Assembly: GCA_963682175.1 (NCBI GenBank)
Contig: OY821775.1
Span: 30,502,053 to 30,566,052, forward strand
From: Triglochin maritima
Taxonomy: Eukaryota; Streptophyta; Magnoliopsida; Alismatales; Juncaginaceae
DNA: 64,000 bases
Reading direction: 5' to 3'
In this document: piece by piece, positions 44,862-54,835 of the stretch
Position numbering within the stretch: the stretch's first letter is position 1
Layout of the letters: every line of letters begins with the position of its first letter
Made by a program: the position numbers and the translations under genes
Notes under the pieces: model-generated
What the model was told of the DNA's origin: nothing
The model's input: the letters and a program-made list of their open reading frames with translations, nothing else
The model's database searches: none

Positions 44862-46406
44862 ATGGTTCAGCTTTCATGTTTGTATATAGTTAAAATTTAA
44901 AAAAAACAAACAAACAAAAAAACAAAAGAAACAAAAGACTCCATGTGTGAGCATAGATTGTTGTGGGGCCCATTGCTTTAATGTATTTGTATCCCTTTTA
45001 TTGCATCTCACAGGTTTTGAGGAAATTCGGGGTTATCTCCATCAACATAACCATAACACTTTCCTTGTGCTTTACGTTGGTGAGATCTTTCCTTTTTCAT
45101 GCATAAATCCATGTTGTTTCATGCTCACAATCATTGAGGACAATGCATGAAGTAGGTGTGAGGGGTGTTTTATGTGTGTACATAGTCGAGTCTTTTTCCT
45201 TTGATTTTGTTTTCTTTTGTGTGCATTGATAGGGTCATGTTAGTGTGCTGCATTTAATATCGATATATCTGCTTGCCGTGATCCTTGGGTGACTTGTCTT
45301 CTTTTGCTCCCTAGTGCTTTAAAATTTTCACATTTCTTTCAAAATCTTAATGTGTTGCGAAAGGAAATGTTTTGTGGGTTTTACGTGTGTTTAGCATCTG
45401 CAAAACTGTTGAGAGGATATCTTGTATTCAACTTGATGCATTAGGATATCTTGTATATCGGGTTTAGGTCTTATCGAGTCGTTAGGATGCACCCTGGTTT
45501 TCCCTCAGGGGGCGAGTAATCATAGGGTTTCAGTATTCAAACATTTAAAGAAGTCCGCCCTAAACCTAGTGAGTCAATAGTTAGTGTTTGTTAATAGAAG
45601 GAAGTCTGTTGTAGTCAAGGACCCTTTGAAATCTTGTGTCACGACTCTTATCACTTGGGTTCATGTGTAGATAAGAAATAAGTGAGTAGGTGTTCTCTCT
45701 TCTTGCACGACTCTTATCACTCGGGACATTAAGTCTGAGGGGACTTTGTGCCTGGTGCTTTCGAGTCATCTGACTTAGGATGTACCGACTAGTCTCCCCT
45801 TACACAGGTGGTAGGGATGGCCCTATGTGGAGATTTGGGGAAAGGTGTACGTGATAGTGTATGTCCTCATAGGCAATGATGCACGAAACCTGACCCTGGG
45901 AGAATGAAACTCCAACTAGTAAGAGAAAAAACAAAAAAAAAGTACAAAAAGAAGAAAAAAATGGTAATGCAAATAAGAACCTTAATGGACTTTACACTTT
46001 CTATCACATGAGGATGTTGAGGTTGTCCATGTCTTTCACTTAAGTCCTTATTTAACTTGCAGGAATGGTTCATTAGGCTAGGTGTGTGGACTAATACCTA
46101 TATAAAGTCGGTTAGTAGGATTACCGCGTCCAATGATCGATAAAATTAGTCCATCAAGTCGAGTTTCTAGATTGAATAATGCATCTTTGTTTGGATTTTG
46201 TGGGTATATCCGTTGAAACCCCTCAGGAGACAACACTCCTCCTCCTTGGTGATAAGGATGTTTAACGGCTTGTTGCACGTGCTAAGTGCAACCATGATTC
46301 CTACGAATGTGAGTTTGGATTTCCCTGTTTTTCGTATGCTATTTCCTTTCTTTTATTTTTCTCCTTTGTTTTGCTCGGGACTAGCAAAAGTTAGGTGTGG
46401 GGTATT
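44862..46406 (+). mobile_element. Athila post-pol tail
   Basis: Non-coding tail with AACAAACAAAAAAACAAAAG near 44910, CATTGAGGACAATGCATGAAG, GGGTCATGTTAGTGTGCTGC and the final GTTAGGTGTGGGGTATT polypurine end at 46390-46406. A short internal duplication of ATCTTGTAT lies near 45420-45455. Confidence 0.82.
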
Positions 46407-46768
46407 TGATTGACATCATACCATGCATACATTTGTGTCTTATATTTGTTATCTTTCACATAAACAATGTTGCGTAACAAGTGGTATGTTTGAGTTTCAG
46501 GAATAAACAGGATTGAGGAGAAGAGGCATTAAAGGACCTAAGAGCAGGAAAAATGACTGATTTGATAGACTTAGGGACTAAGATGCAAGGGAGAAGGACC
46601 CGAATGTAATCCCAAAGGACCAATGAGCAAATCAGGAAACTCCACACCATCATGGGGAGTGTTTTGGCTATTCGATTCGGGTCGGAGCTCCAACAACCAA
46701 TGTGGATACATCACACATGAATAAAGCCATCCAGGAAAGCCCACACAAAATCCCAACCGAATCCGAAC
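46407..46768 (+). repeat. Truncated 3' Athila LTR
   Basis: It starts TGATTGACATCATACCATGC and stops after ACCGAATCCGAACC at 46768, before the palindrome and promoter found in complete copies. A SIRE-like LTR piece follows. Confidence 0.87.
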
Positions 46769-47467
46769 CCGGTTGGCCTCATTCTGTTTGACCATTAGGG
46801 GACATATTTGCTGAACTTAGAATTCTATGGTGTATCTTACACACAACTCAATCAAATCTTCCCGACAGCTAGAAAACTTTTAGAGCTTATGATAAGAGGA
46901 TCAAACACATTGTTTAAACAACTCTCCCATTCCGAATTGTCTCATACATTAGAGAGAAATCTCACCTTTCTCAAAGCCCTAAATCATACACTCCAAGCAT
47001 TGAACTTCCACATCTTTGATCATATCCATATACTACTTAAAGTGTGCTCAAGATAGAGACTGTTGTTCCACTCACAAATTGTTGTCATAGAAGCAAGGGT
47101 CTTGGTGAAAGCCCAAGACAAAGAGTAGAGACTTCGGTGAGAGCCCAAAGTGATCCCTCTCGGATTGTGAGAGGAGGAAACCAAGTTTGTGAGGTTGTTC
47201 GCGGAGCTTGCTTTGTAAAGATATTATCTCCCGGCCCGGAACAGGGAGTAGTTAGTGAAGCCGTGAGCGGAGCTCGTGGAGTCGAGCAGAGCTTGCAAGA
47301 GAGGAAGTAGGTGGGAGGCCGAACATCTATAAAAAAACCATGTGTACATTGTGGTTTGCTTGTTTCTTCCCTACTTGTTTAAATTCATTTCCACGGCATC
47401 TATTGCTTACTTGAGTAGGGTTTAAGAGTAATTTGATTAGATAATTAGGGGCCATTGATGCTTACAA
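46769..47467 (+). repeat. 3' half of a SIRE-like LTR
   Basis: It matches the LTR end at 56895-57264: AAGTGTGCTCAAG, GATTGTGAGAGGAG, GAGGTTGTTCGCGGAGC (compare GGGGTTGTTCACGAGGC), a CTATAAA block at about 47328 and a GATTAG..GGGCC.. end. The terminal CTTACA is near 47467. No primer site follows. Confidence 0.7.
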
Positions 47468-47560
47468 GTTCAATATTGACACAACCCATGCAAGTCAAAT
47501 ACAAGGACCCCGGTTGTCCAACTGTTTCCTGTATATGATCGGTAACCTGGCAATCCCTGG
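47468..47560 (+). pseudogene. Small Athila protease-region fragment
   Basis: About 90 bases matching 40283-40372 (ATATTGACACAACCCATGCA, AATACAAGGAC, GTTGTCCAA), which encode SSILTQPMQVKYK just before the protease site. Both ends are broken. Confidence 0.75.
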
Positions 47561-47562
47561 CA

Positions 47563-48605
47563 AATCTCATGGGCAAGCAAAATGTGATCGCCGATTCTCC
47601 TCCCTCGGATAAATGCACTCTATGCATATCCAACCAGTTGGGGTAAAACCTTCTTCAACCTATTAGCCAGAACCTTGTATACGTGGTGGTAGATCATATT
47701 ACAAAGGAAAATTGGCCATTAATCATCAACCGTGGATGGTGTAGCCTTCTTAGGTATTAACGTGACATACATATAGTTCACTTGGGGCAAGAGCTTCCAA
47801 CTGTGCATGAAGTCATTGATGGCTTTCAACAAGTCCTTTTTAACCACCTCCCATGATGCCTTCAAGAACTTTGCATTGAAGCCATCGAGCATGGGCGCCT
47901 TATCCACATTTGAGTGTAGCACCACCTCCTGAATTTCATTCATAGAAAGCACTATGACAAGGCTCGTTGCCTCATCAAAAGTGAGCTTAGGGAGGCAGGT
48001 AGAAGAGGGTACCAAGGTAACCTGAAAATCATTAGCAAACAAATTAGAAAAATGGTGCCAAAATGCCTCACGAATTTCACATTCCTCCTCCCCAATTTCT
48101 CTCTTTTAACTCACAAGCCTCACATTGTTGGTGTCTCTCCTCACTCCAAGGGAAGTATGGAATAATCTAATGTTCCCAATCACCATCCCGCAACCACCGC
48201 ACCCTCGATTTGTACGTCAAGAGTGATTCCTATTGAGACAAGGCTAGTTGTAGCTCATCCTTACAAATCATTTCCAGTTCATAGAGGAAAATGTCCCCGG
48301 ACTATGCCGCAGCTCAAGCCTTACATGAGCAAGCCGTTGTTGAGCTTTGTCCACCTTATTTTTGACGTTTCCAAATTTGTAGTCATTCTATTGTTTGAGT
48401 GCCATCTTAACCATGTGCATCTTTGCCACCACCTTGTACATAGGCTTCCTGTCAATAAGTGTTGCTAACGCGTTTTGAACCACTTCTGGGAATGCTTCAT
48501 GCTCAGTCCATCCGTTTCTTTCGCGTGCTCTCCATCGTCATGGTCATAGTGAGTGTGGCATGGTCACTTAGTTCCTTTTCCCCAACAACATAGAAGGAAT
48601 CCAGA
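47563..48605 (-). mobile_element. LINE fragment (RT start and upstream linker)
   Basis: The minus frame 48042-47719 encodes FANDFQVTLVPSSTCLPKLT, NEIQEVVLHSNVDKAPMLDG and FNAKFLKASWEVVKK, the region entering RT, and YVTLIPKKATPSTVDD. The sequence to 48605 includes the pre-RT linker and endonuclease end (TTCCTTTTCCCCAACAACATAG, as at 36480). To the left it breaks at the Athila fragment, and the catalytic RT box is missing. It is part of a larger broken LINE. Confidence 0.78.
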
Positions 48606-48654
48606 TGAGGGTCGAGCCAAGCCAGGCACATAAACACCCTATCTACTTGGGTCC

Positions 48655-49205
48655 CCTTTTCTCCCTTTTCTCTCTCCCCCTGTCCCTTTTCTCTCCTCCC
48701 TCTGTTTCTTCTCTACATCTCTCGTTCCCTCCTTCCTTCTCTCCCTCCTCTTCCCTCTTCTTGTTCATTTTCTATCACCCTTTTATGATGTTCTCCACTC
48801 CCTCCTCTCACTCTCTCCCTCCTCTCTCCTTCTCCTGCTCTTGCTTCTCATTTTCTCTCTATTTTCCTTATCTGTATTCTCTCCCTCTCTCCTCTTCTCT
48901 ATTCTCCTTCTCTATCTTTCTCCTCTCTCTGCTCTTCTTATCACTTTAATCCAGACGTCTCCCTCTCTCTCTCGTTTTCCATCGTTCTTCTCTCTCCCTT
49001 TCCCTCTATGTTCTTACCTCTTCTCTTCTTTTCTACCTCTCTCCTTGTCCTCCCTATTCTCCTTCTCTTTTTCTCCTTCTTATCCCCCTTGCCTTCTCTC
49101 TATCCTCTCCCTCTTATCCCTCTCTCTCACATCTCCTTTCTCATTCTCTCTCGTTCTCCCTCTTATCCCCTTTCTTGTCTCCTTCTCTCATTCCTTCTCT
49201 CCTTA
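48655..49205. repeat. 550-bp pyrimidine tract
   Basis: Almost pure C/T on the plus strand: irregular runs of CTCTCTCC, TTCTCTC and CCCTCTT with few purines. It lies between two LINE fragments. Long ORFs in it (Ser/Leu/Phe/Pro-rich) are products of low complexity. Confidence 0.9.
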
Positions 49206-49210
49206 TCACA

Positions 49211-51495
49211 CTTCTTTTTGCAAACCAAAAGGAAGCTTAGCCTCTAATTCATTAATGTGTTTAAATTTACAGCCTACAAATCTGTATCTATTACAACCCT
49301 TGGGTTATGCAGAATACATAATCGGACTCTAACACTTCACTAACAATCACTCGACACACCATAAAACGCACACCTACTAATACTCCAACTACGCTCACAC
49401 ATTTTGAATGCCTCAAGATTCTATCTAAACTCTTTTATCTTTGTTCCCATTGTTGGCACCGTGTCTTTCACGAGGGTTACAACATCATCCGGTCATCTCT
49501 TCTCATTGTCAAAGATCCTCCGGTTTCTCTCTTACGAGCACTGATAGATGGTAGAAGCAAATGCAAGTCTGATGGTGGTTGCTTGTGCCACGCTTCCCCT
49601 GAGCTCCCCCATGGGCTCTCATCATCACTTTCGTCACCAACCGGCCCCATAGAACTCTCCAAAGTGTAAGTGCATGTTTTGGTACTTATGCCATACCATG
49701 GAGGCCCATCCACATTTCGTTTCTTTGGTTCCACCCAACTCCACGCTTACTTCCATGAGAAATGCTCGCTAGTTGCTCCAGCACTGTTGGCGACATCTCG
49801 GTCTCCATGGATCCTAGTTTATAAAATTTGAGGCCATAACTCGTCGATCGCTGTAGACATTGGGTAGGTGAGTCTCCAAACGCCATCCCGGATGAAGTAG
49901 GATACCCATGTATCCTTCGGAACTCCCATGTCCTACTGAATGTGATATCCTCCTGGCAAACATAGTAGAGGCCAGCCACACCACGGGTCGGTGAAAAATC
50001 TTATTGTTGTCCCATCTCCGACTTGGTATTGGATCTTTTCGTTAGCCAACTCACAAACAAAAAGGATGCCCCTCCATGCCCAGGAGCGCACCACTGGCAG
50101 ATGCCCTGGAGCGCCTTTGTGAGTTCCCACCTTCCACAACCAGCCACAGGAGACGCAACATGCCTGCATCAGTCCAATCTGGAAGCTTTTTTAATCCCAA
50201 TCTGCCCTCAATTTTGGTGTACATATATCCTTCCAAGCCATGGCAACCCAATTAGTTGGACCACCCTGAACAAAGTGGATCACGAGGCTTTCCACATGCT
50301 TCAATACCTTCTTTGGGATAGGAAAAGTCGAAGTCCAATAGATACTTAGTGACACTAGAACACTCACAAGCTCTACTCGGACTGCCATAGATTGAAAATT
50401 CTGCTTCCATGTGCTACGTCATGCCTATACGTTGCTGATCAGCCCCATGCAATGGTGTCTACCTAACCGTGAGTAGATGAGTTGAAGTCCCAAGTACATT
50501 ACTGGGAACTCTACTCTCTCCATTCCCAAGTGAGCACAAATTCATGCACCATCTGTCACATCACCCTCCGTGAACACTTGACTCTTTGCAACATTTAACT
50601 GTAACCCAGATGTGGCCGACAACTCCCTGAGAATGTGCTTGATGACTCTTGCATTCACTTTTGTATCCACGACAAAGACCCTGACATCATCAACAAAGAG
50701 GAGGTGTGTGATCGGAATGTAACCACATCTAGCCGGTTCGAGGGTGCCCCTCTCTACCTCCTTTCTAAACATTTCTCTTAGCACCTCCAAACAAAGCACG
50801 AAGAAATAGGGAGCCAAAGGATCACCTTGCTTCAGCCCATTCTTTGCGTGGAACAATCTTGAATTCACTCCATTCACGGTAACTACGAACGATGCCCAAA
50901 CACAAGCCATAATGAGTTTGCACCAATAATTGGGGAAACAAAACCACCTAAGTAATTCCTTATGGAACTCCCATCACACGGAATCATAAGCCTTCCTAAG
51001 GTCCAACTTTAAGCACATACGTCCCTATCCGCTTCCCAAGTGCATATTGTGACAAATCTCATGTGAAAACAGAATGTTGCTACCAATTCGCCTCCCACTC
51101 ACAAAGGCACCCTGCGTTACCCCCCACCAACCTCGGGAGAAGCTCCTTCAATCGATTCGCCAAGATCTTTCACATAATCGATACACAATATTGCAAAGAG
51201 ATATAGGTCGGTAGTCATCAACTGTGTCGAACGTTGTCTTCTTTGGGATTAGTTTGTTATATGTGTAGTTAACCTGATTGAGGAGCATCCCACTTCACAT
51301 GAAAGTGTCAGTAGCCTAGAAGAGATCGGACATCACCCATTCCCAAGATGCTTTGAAAAGTTTCGCATTAAATCCATCAGGCCCTGATGCTTTGACCACG
51401 TTCGAATTCTTCACCACTTGTTCAAGCTCCTTCATATCCAATGGTTTTTAAGAGCTCGTGCCTCGTCCTCCCCAACTTGAGGAAGGAAAATCACC
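49211..51495 (-). mobile_element. L1-type LINE, 5' truncated
   Basis: The 3' end (CTTTTTGCAAACCAAAAGGAAGCTTAGCCTC) matches the LINE at 5118. The minus strand then encodes the C-terminal region (about 49980-49477, including QPPSDLHLLLPSIS in a shifted frame), the post-RT block ANEKIQYQVGDGTTIRFFTD (50169-49933) and reverse transcriptase (50910 to about 51450). It ends near 51495, head to head with another LINE. Confidence 0.85.
50542..51450 (-). pseudogene. LINE reverse transcriptase core
   Basis: The frame 50910-50542 holds NGLKQGDPLAPYFFVLCLEV, the catalytic box THLLFVDDVRVF (FADD changed to FVDD) and SGLQLNVAKSQVF. Upstream to about 51450, broken frames continue the earlier RT blocks. Ala-to-Val next to the catalytic Asp pair is rare among L1 RTs, so the enzyme may have been impaired even before other lesions. 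Confidence 0.8.
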
Positions 51496-51699
51496 CGGTC
51501 TAATGAGAGGGAGGAAAAGTAGGAGAGAGAAGCTCTAGGGATAGCATGGGCAAACTTATGGTTTTTCTAGGTCATCATTAACATTTTTTCACCGTTCAAC
51601 CTCGATTTGCTTTGCAAATGTTGCATTTGGAATGCTCAAACAATAGGAGAGGACGATTGGACATGGTCGCAACAACAAGAATTTCCAAGAGGCACAAAC

Positions 51700-53057
51700 A
51701 AGTCGTAGCGGTGCGGCTGAAGTTTGGGAGGAAAGCGTTCGTCCTCATAGAGGGGAGGGGCTACAACCTTTGAAGTGGTCAGAGCTCTTCTCCGCCGGCG
51801 CTTGGGTGTCCATGACCCATGAGTTTATTCCACCGAATGAGAAGGATGGAGTGAAGGTGGTGTTGTGTTCAAAGTAAGAAGTTGTGGACGCGTTCAAATT
51901 GTGGGATAAAGTTTTCATTGGTTATTTTGTAGATTTCAAACCCCACCTACCAATGCTGGAGAGGTATCTACGAAAGGGTTCCCTTTTTTTGTTTCACTCT
52001 GGAATATAATTGTAAGCATGTGTTGGAGCATGGCCCGTGGTTTGTGTGAGGGACTCCGTTAGTGGTTCAAACATGGATATCGGATATGGTCATGAAGAGG
52101 AGTCAACTCTCGACGATACCAATTTGCATAAGGTTGTTGGAGTTACATATTCATTTTTGGTCACCTAGAATCTTGAGTAACATATCAAGTGTCCTTGGAG
52201 AGCCATTGTACATAGATCTCTTTTTTGGTCATCCACTAGCTTTTGCTAGAATATGTGTGGAAGTGGAGGGTACGTTTGCATACCTATCTTTTGGGGGGCT
52301 GCAAATTGAAGGAGGAGGAATGGAGACGATGGATGTATACGACTGGAAACGAGAACATTTTCAGTCTTGCATGGACTTTGGGCACGAAATTGCACGATGC
52401 CCATGAAAGCCCAAGGTATCGGTTAGGCCAGCGGAAAAGGTGGCCGGGAAGACTTCGAGTACATAGGAAAAATTGGTTAAAGTGGGCCGAAGACCGGAGG
52501 CAAAGAAGAAGAATGGTAACACATCGGGTGAGGGGCATGTCGAGGAGATGGGGAAGGTCAGAGAAGGAAGCAACATAGGTGTTGGTGAGGTAATTGAGCA
52601 AGCCGAAACGGAGGAGCTGCCCGAAGTAGAAGCCGTTATGGTGGTGGTGGCTGAAGCGGAGAAGGTGGGTCAAAAAGAGAATGGGCTAACGGAAAATGTG
52701 CATATGCTCTTGTGTGAGGAGCCAATAACAAGCCAACAACTATTACTGGTACCTTGTATGCCACTTTCAAACGATCCAATCATGGAAGAGTTTCCTCCTA
52801 TGGGGGGGACAAAGGCTGCCACAAGTAAGAACATGCCACGTGGAAATGGGGGCACTAGTAGGGAGCAAACCATTAGTGGACAACAAAGCAAGAAAAATTC
52901 AAATGCACCAATCATTAGGAGTATCCCAAAGATTCTTTTCTTACATCGAAGTGGGGGAGAAAGGCTTCCACAAATCATCAAATGCAACATGGAATGGAGC
53001 AAAATTATAAAGAGGAGGATAATGCTAGGGGCATGGGTGGAGATGTGGAGAAATTAA
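51700..53057 (+). pseudogene. LINE ORF1 (DUF4283 and zinc knuckle)
   Basis: Broken frames encode SGAWVSMTHEFIPPN-like N-terminal sequence, YFVDFKPHLPMLERYLRK, then KHVLEHGPWFV, VQTWISDMVMKRSQLSTIPI and LHIHFWSPRILSNISS, the DUF4283 region, and a Cys/His segment near 52365-52392 (CMDFGHEIARCP) that has lost its first Cys pair. The frame 52473-53057 is a charged C-terminal tail. The same protein is on the minus strand at 18978-19361. ORF1 would bind LINE RNA. Confidence 0.74.
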
Positions 53058-53409
53058 GCTACATGATTAACAATAAGAATGGGTTAAGTGGAGTTTGTGA
53101 GCCTTCCTCGGATCCAAGTCATAATTGAAACAAGGGAGGCTTAGTTCTTCACTCAAGGACCACAAGGGCTAGAGGAAATATAGGTGGAATGGGTCGGTTT
53201 CATGTTCTTGCGGCGCTTGATGGGATATCTGGGAAAATGGAGCGATCAAGTTGCAAGGAGGAGGTGCATGGGCATGGGGTGCAAGATGAAACACGAAGGA
53301 AAGCAACATCTCCACGCCAACCCCTCCCCCCCCGGTGTGGACCTTGAAGCTATATCACCACAAACAAAAGCATTTCGAGTAAGGGATGAAAGTCCCCTAT
53401 TGCGAAATC

Positions 53410-53765
53410 ATAAAAAAACTTGTGTGGAATGAGCGCAATGAAAATTTCCCCGGTCATGGGCATATGATTTGGGGTCATATTAAAGAGGTGAATGTTGTTT
53501 GCCTCATGGAACCCAAAGTGAAGACGAAGAAGCTTGACTGATTCCATAAAGCAATTTGGGCACATAGTTGGGCCTCAATAAATTTGATGACCGACTTGAG
53601 ATAGATTCTTGTTCTTTGGGATGAGTTTAAGATTGATCTCTGGGTGGTGTTTGAAACTGCACAACTACTCAAACTTGAGGGATGGGATAAGAGAGGTGAC
53701 CGACACCTAGTGTTCACGGCGGTTTATGGGGAAAATGGTCATGTTGAGAGGTGAATGTTGTGGAA
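53410..53765 (+). pseudogene. LINE endonuclease N-terminal fragment
   Basis: Translation gives VNVVCLMEPKVKTKKLD, LVLWDEFKIDLWVVFE and HLVFTAVYGENGHVE, the opening blocks of the apurinic-type endonuclease of plant L1 ORF2, with stops between. In the family this domain nicks target DNA. The catalytic C-terminal half is absent. Confidence 0.7.
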
Positions 53766-54703
53766 AGATTTGTTTGCTCTTTGGCCTTAATCTATATTAG
53801 TTTTGATGATTAATTAAACTAATCTTAATCAATCAATATAATCAATCAAATTGAGCAAAAATGATTACATGCATTGCATACATATGTGTATAGTTGTAGT
53901 CATCTTAATAGGTTGATCAAGATTATCAAGAAAATGAGCATTCGAACAAAGACATCAAGACTCAAGACCTTGTAATCAAAGCTTTGGACCAAGACATGTA
54001 ATTTATATTTATTGAGTCCATAAGGTTTTATGTAAACTTGACCACTACGAATCTATCCTGTCAAGATTCTGTAAAGCAAACACTTCACGGTCAACCAATA
54101 CCTTTCTAGTTTGGTCCACCAAACACCTATCAGTTATCCAAATCCTTCGGTTGCTGTCTGCAATTGCCCTGATGGAAGACCGAACCACCTTCGGTCGACC
54201 GAATAGCCTTGGACTGGTTTTGAACTATGCTCCAACGATCACAATTGAATCGAGACTACAGAGCCCAATTGACTTGACCTAATTCAGACGACCGAGTGCC
54301 TATCGGTCAACGGAGTCCTTCTTGGATGTAGACGTGGCACTTGACCATTGTATCCAACGTCTATTTCAGCCTTAACTGTCAGTGCAAAACCTGTGCTAAC
54401 TTTGGTCTACCGAACTTGTATAATCAGAACCCAAACAATCTTATTGTCCACCTTGGAATGGTGAACCGAAATTAAATAGGGGGAAATTGAAAATAGTTAC
54501 CGGAAGTCGGTGAATGGTGATCAAACCCTAGTCGGTAAACCGTACGCTAAATTAAGACCAATCCAATCCTCTTGTTTCGGACTACTGTTCTATTAACGAT
54601 TGATTGAACCTGGTCTAAAATCTGCTCGAGCTTATTTCACATCTTGCTTCTCATTGGTCCATTTCCCCACCAACTCCCAAATGGATAGTAGAGCTTGAGG
54701 GCT

Positions 54704-54711
54704 TATAAATA
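54704..54711 (+). promoter_or_regulatory. SIRE-like LTR TATA box
   Basis: TATAAATA in GGGCTTATAAATAGGATCCC, the likely promoter of the copia element that begins here. Confidence 0.65.
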
Positions 54712-54835
54712 GGATCCCATTTGTTGGTTTTATAGCGCTGGAACATTTATTATCTATCCTATACTCAAAGTCAAATCCTCTTCATCTTCAACCTCTCATT
54801 CTTCTAACCCTGTTTAGGTCTAATCCCGCAATTAG

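Larger units (their letters stand above)
36530..46768 (+). mobile_element. Athila element with decayed gag-pol
   Basis: Order: truncated 5' LTR, tRNA-Asp-like primer site, leader, gag, protease, RT-RNase H, integrase interrupted by a solo LTR, tail, truncated 3' LTR. The 5' LTR lacks its first half, joined to a LINE at about 36528; the 3' LTR stops at about 46768, joined to a SIRE-like LTR piece. No target duplication remains. Protein blocks such as [27 protein letters not shown] and [19 protein letters not shown] identify Athila. It is the best-preserved coding copy here but is full of lesions. Confidence 0.92.
51496..53765 (+). mobile_element. LINE 5' half: ORF1 and endonuclease start
   Basis: Plus-strand sequence starts with a purine-rich 5' region (GGAGAGAGAAGCTCTAGGG near 51520) typical of plant L1 leaders, then ORF1 in several frames, then the start of the ORF2 endonuclease. 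It is truncated near 53765 by a SIRE-like LTR. Confidence 0.72.

Noticed and set aside
48605..49332. Long plus-strand ORFs rich in Ser, Leu, Phe and Pro
   Set aside because: They are translations of a pyrimidine tract in several frames at once, with no motif and no start context.
52473..53057. 194-codon plus-strand ORF as a separate gene
   Set aside because: It follows the DUF4283 region of LINE ORF1 in the usual place and has the charged composition of its C-terminal tail.
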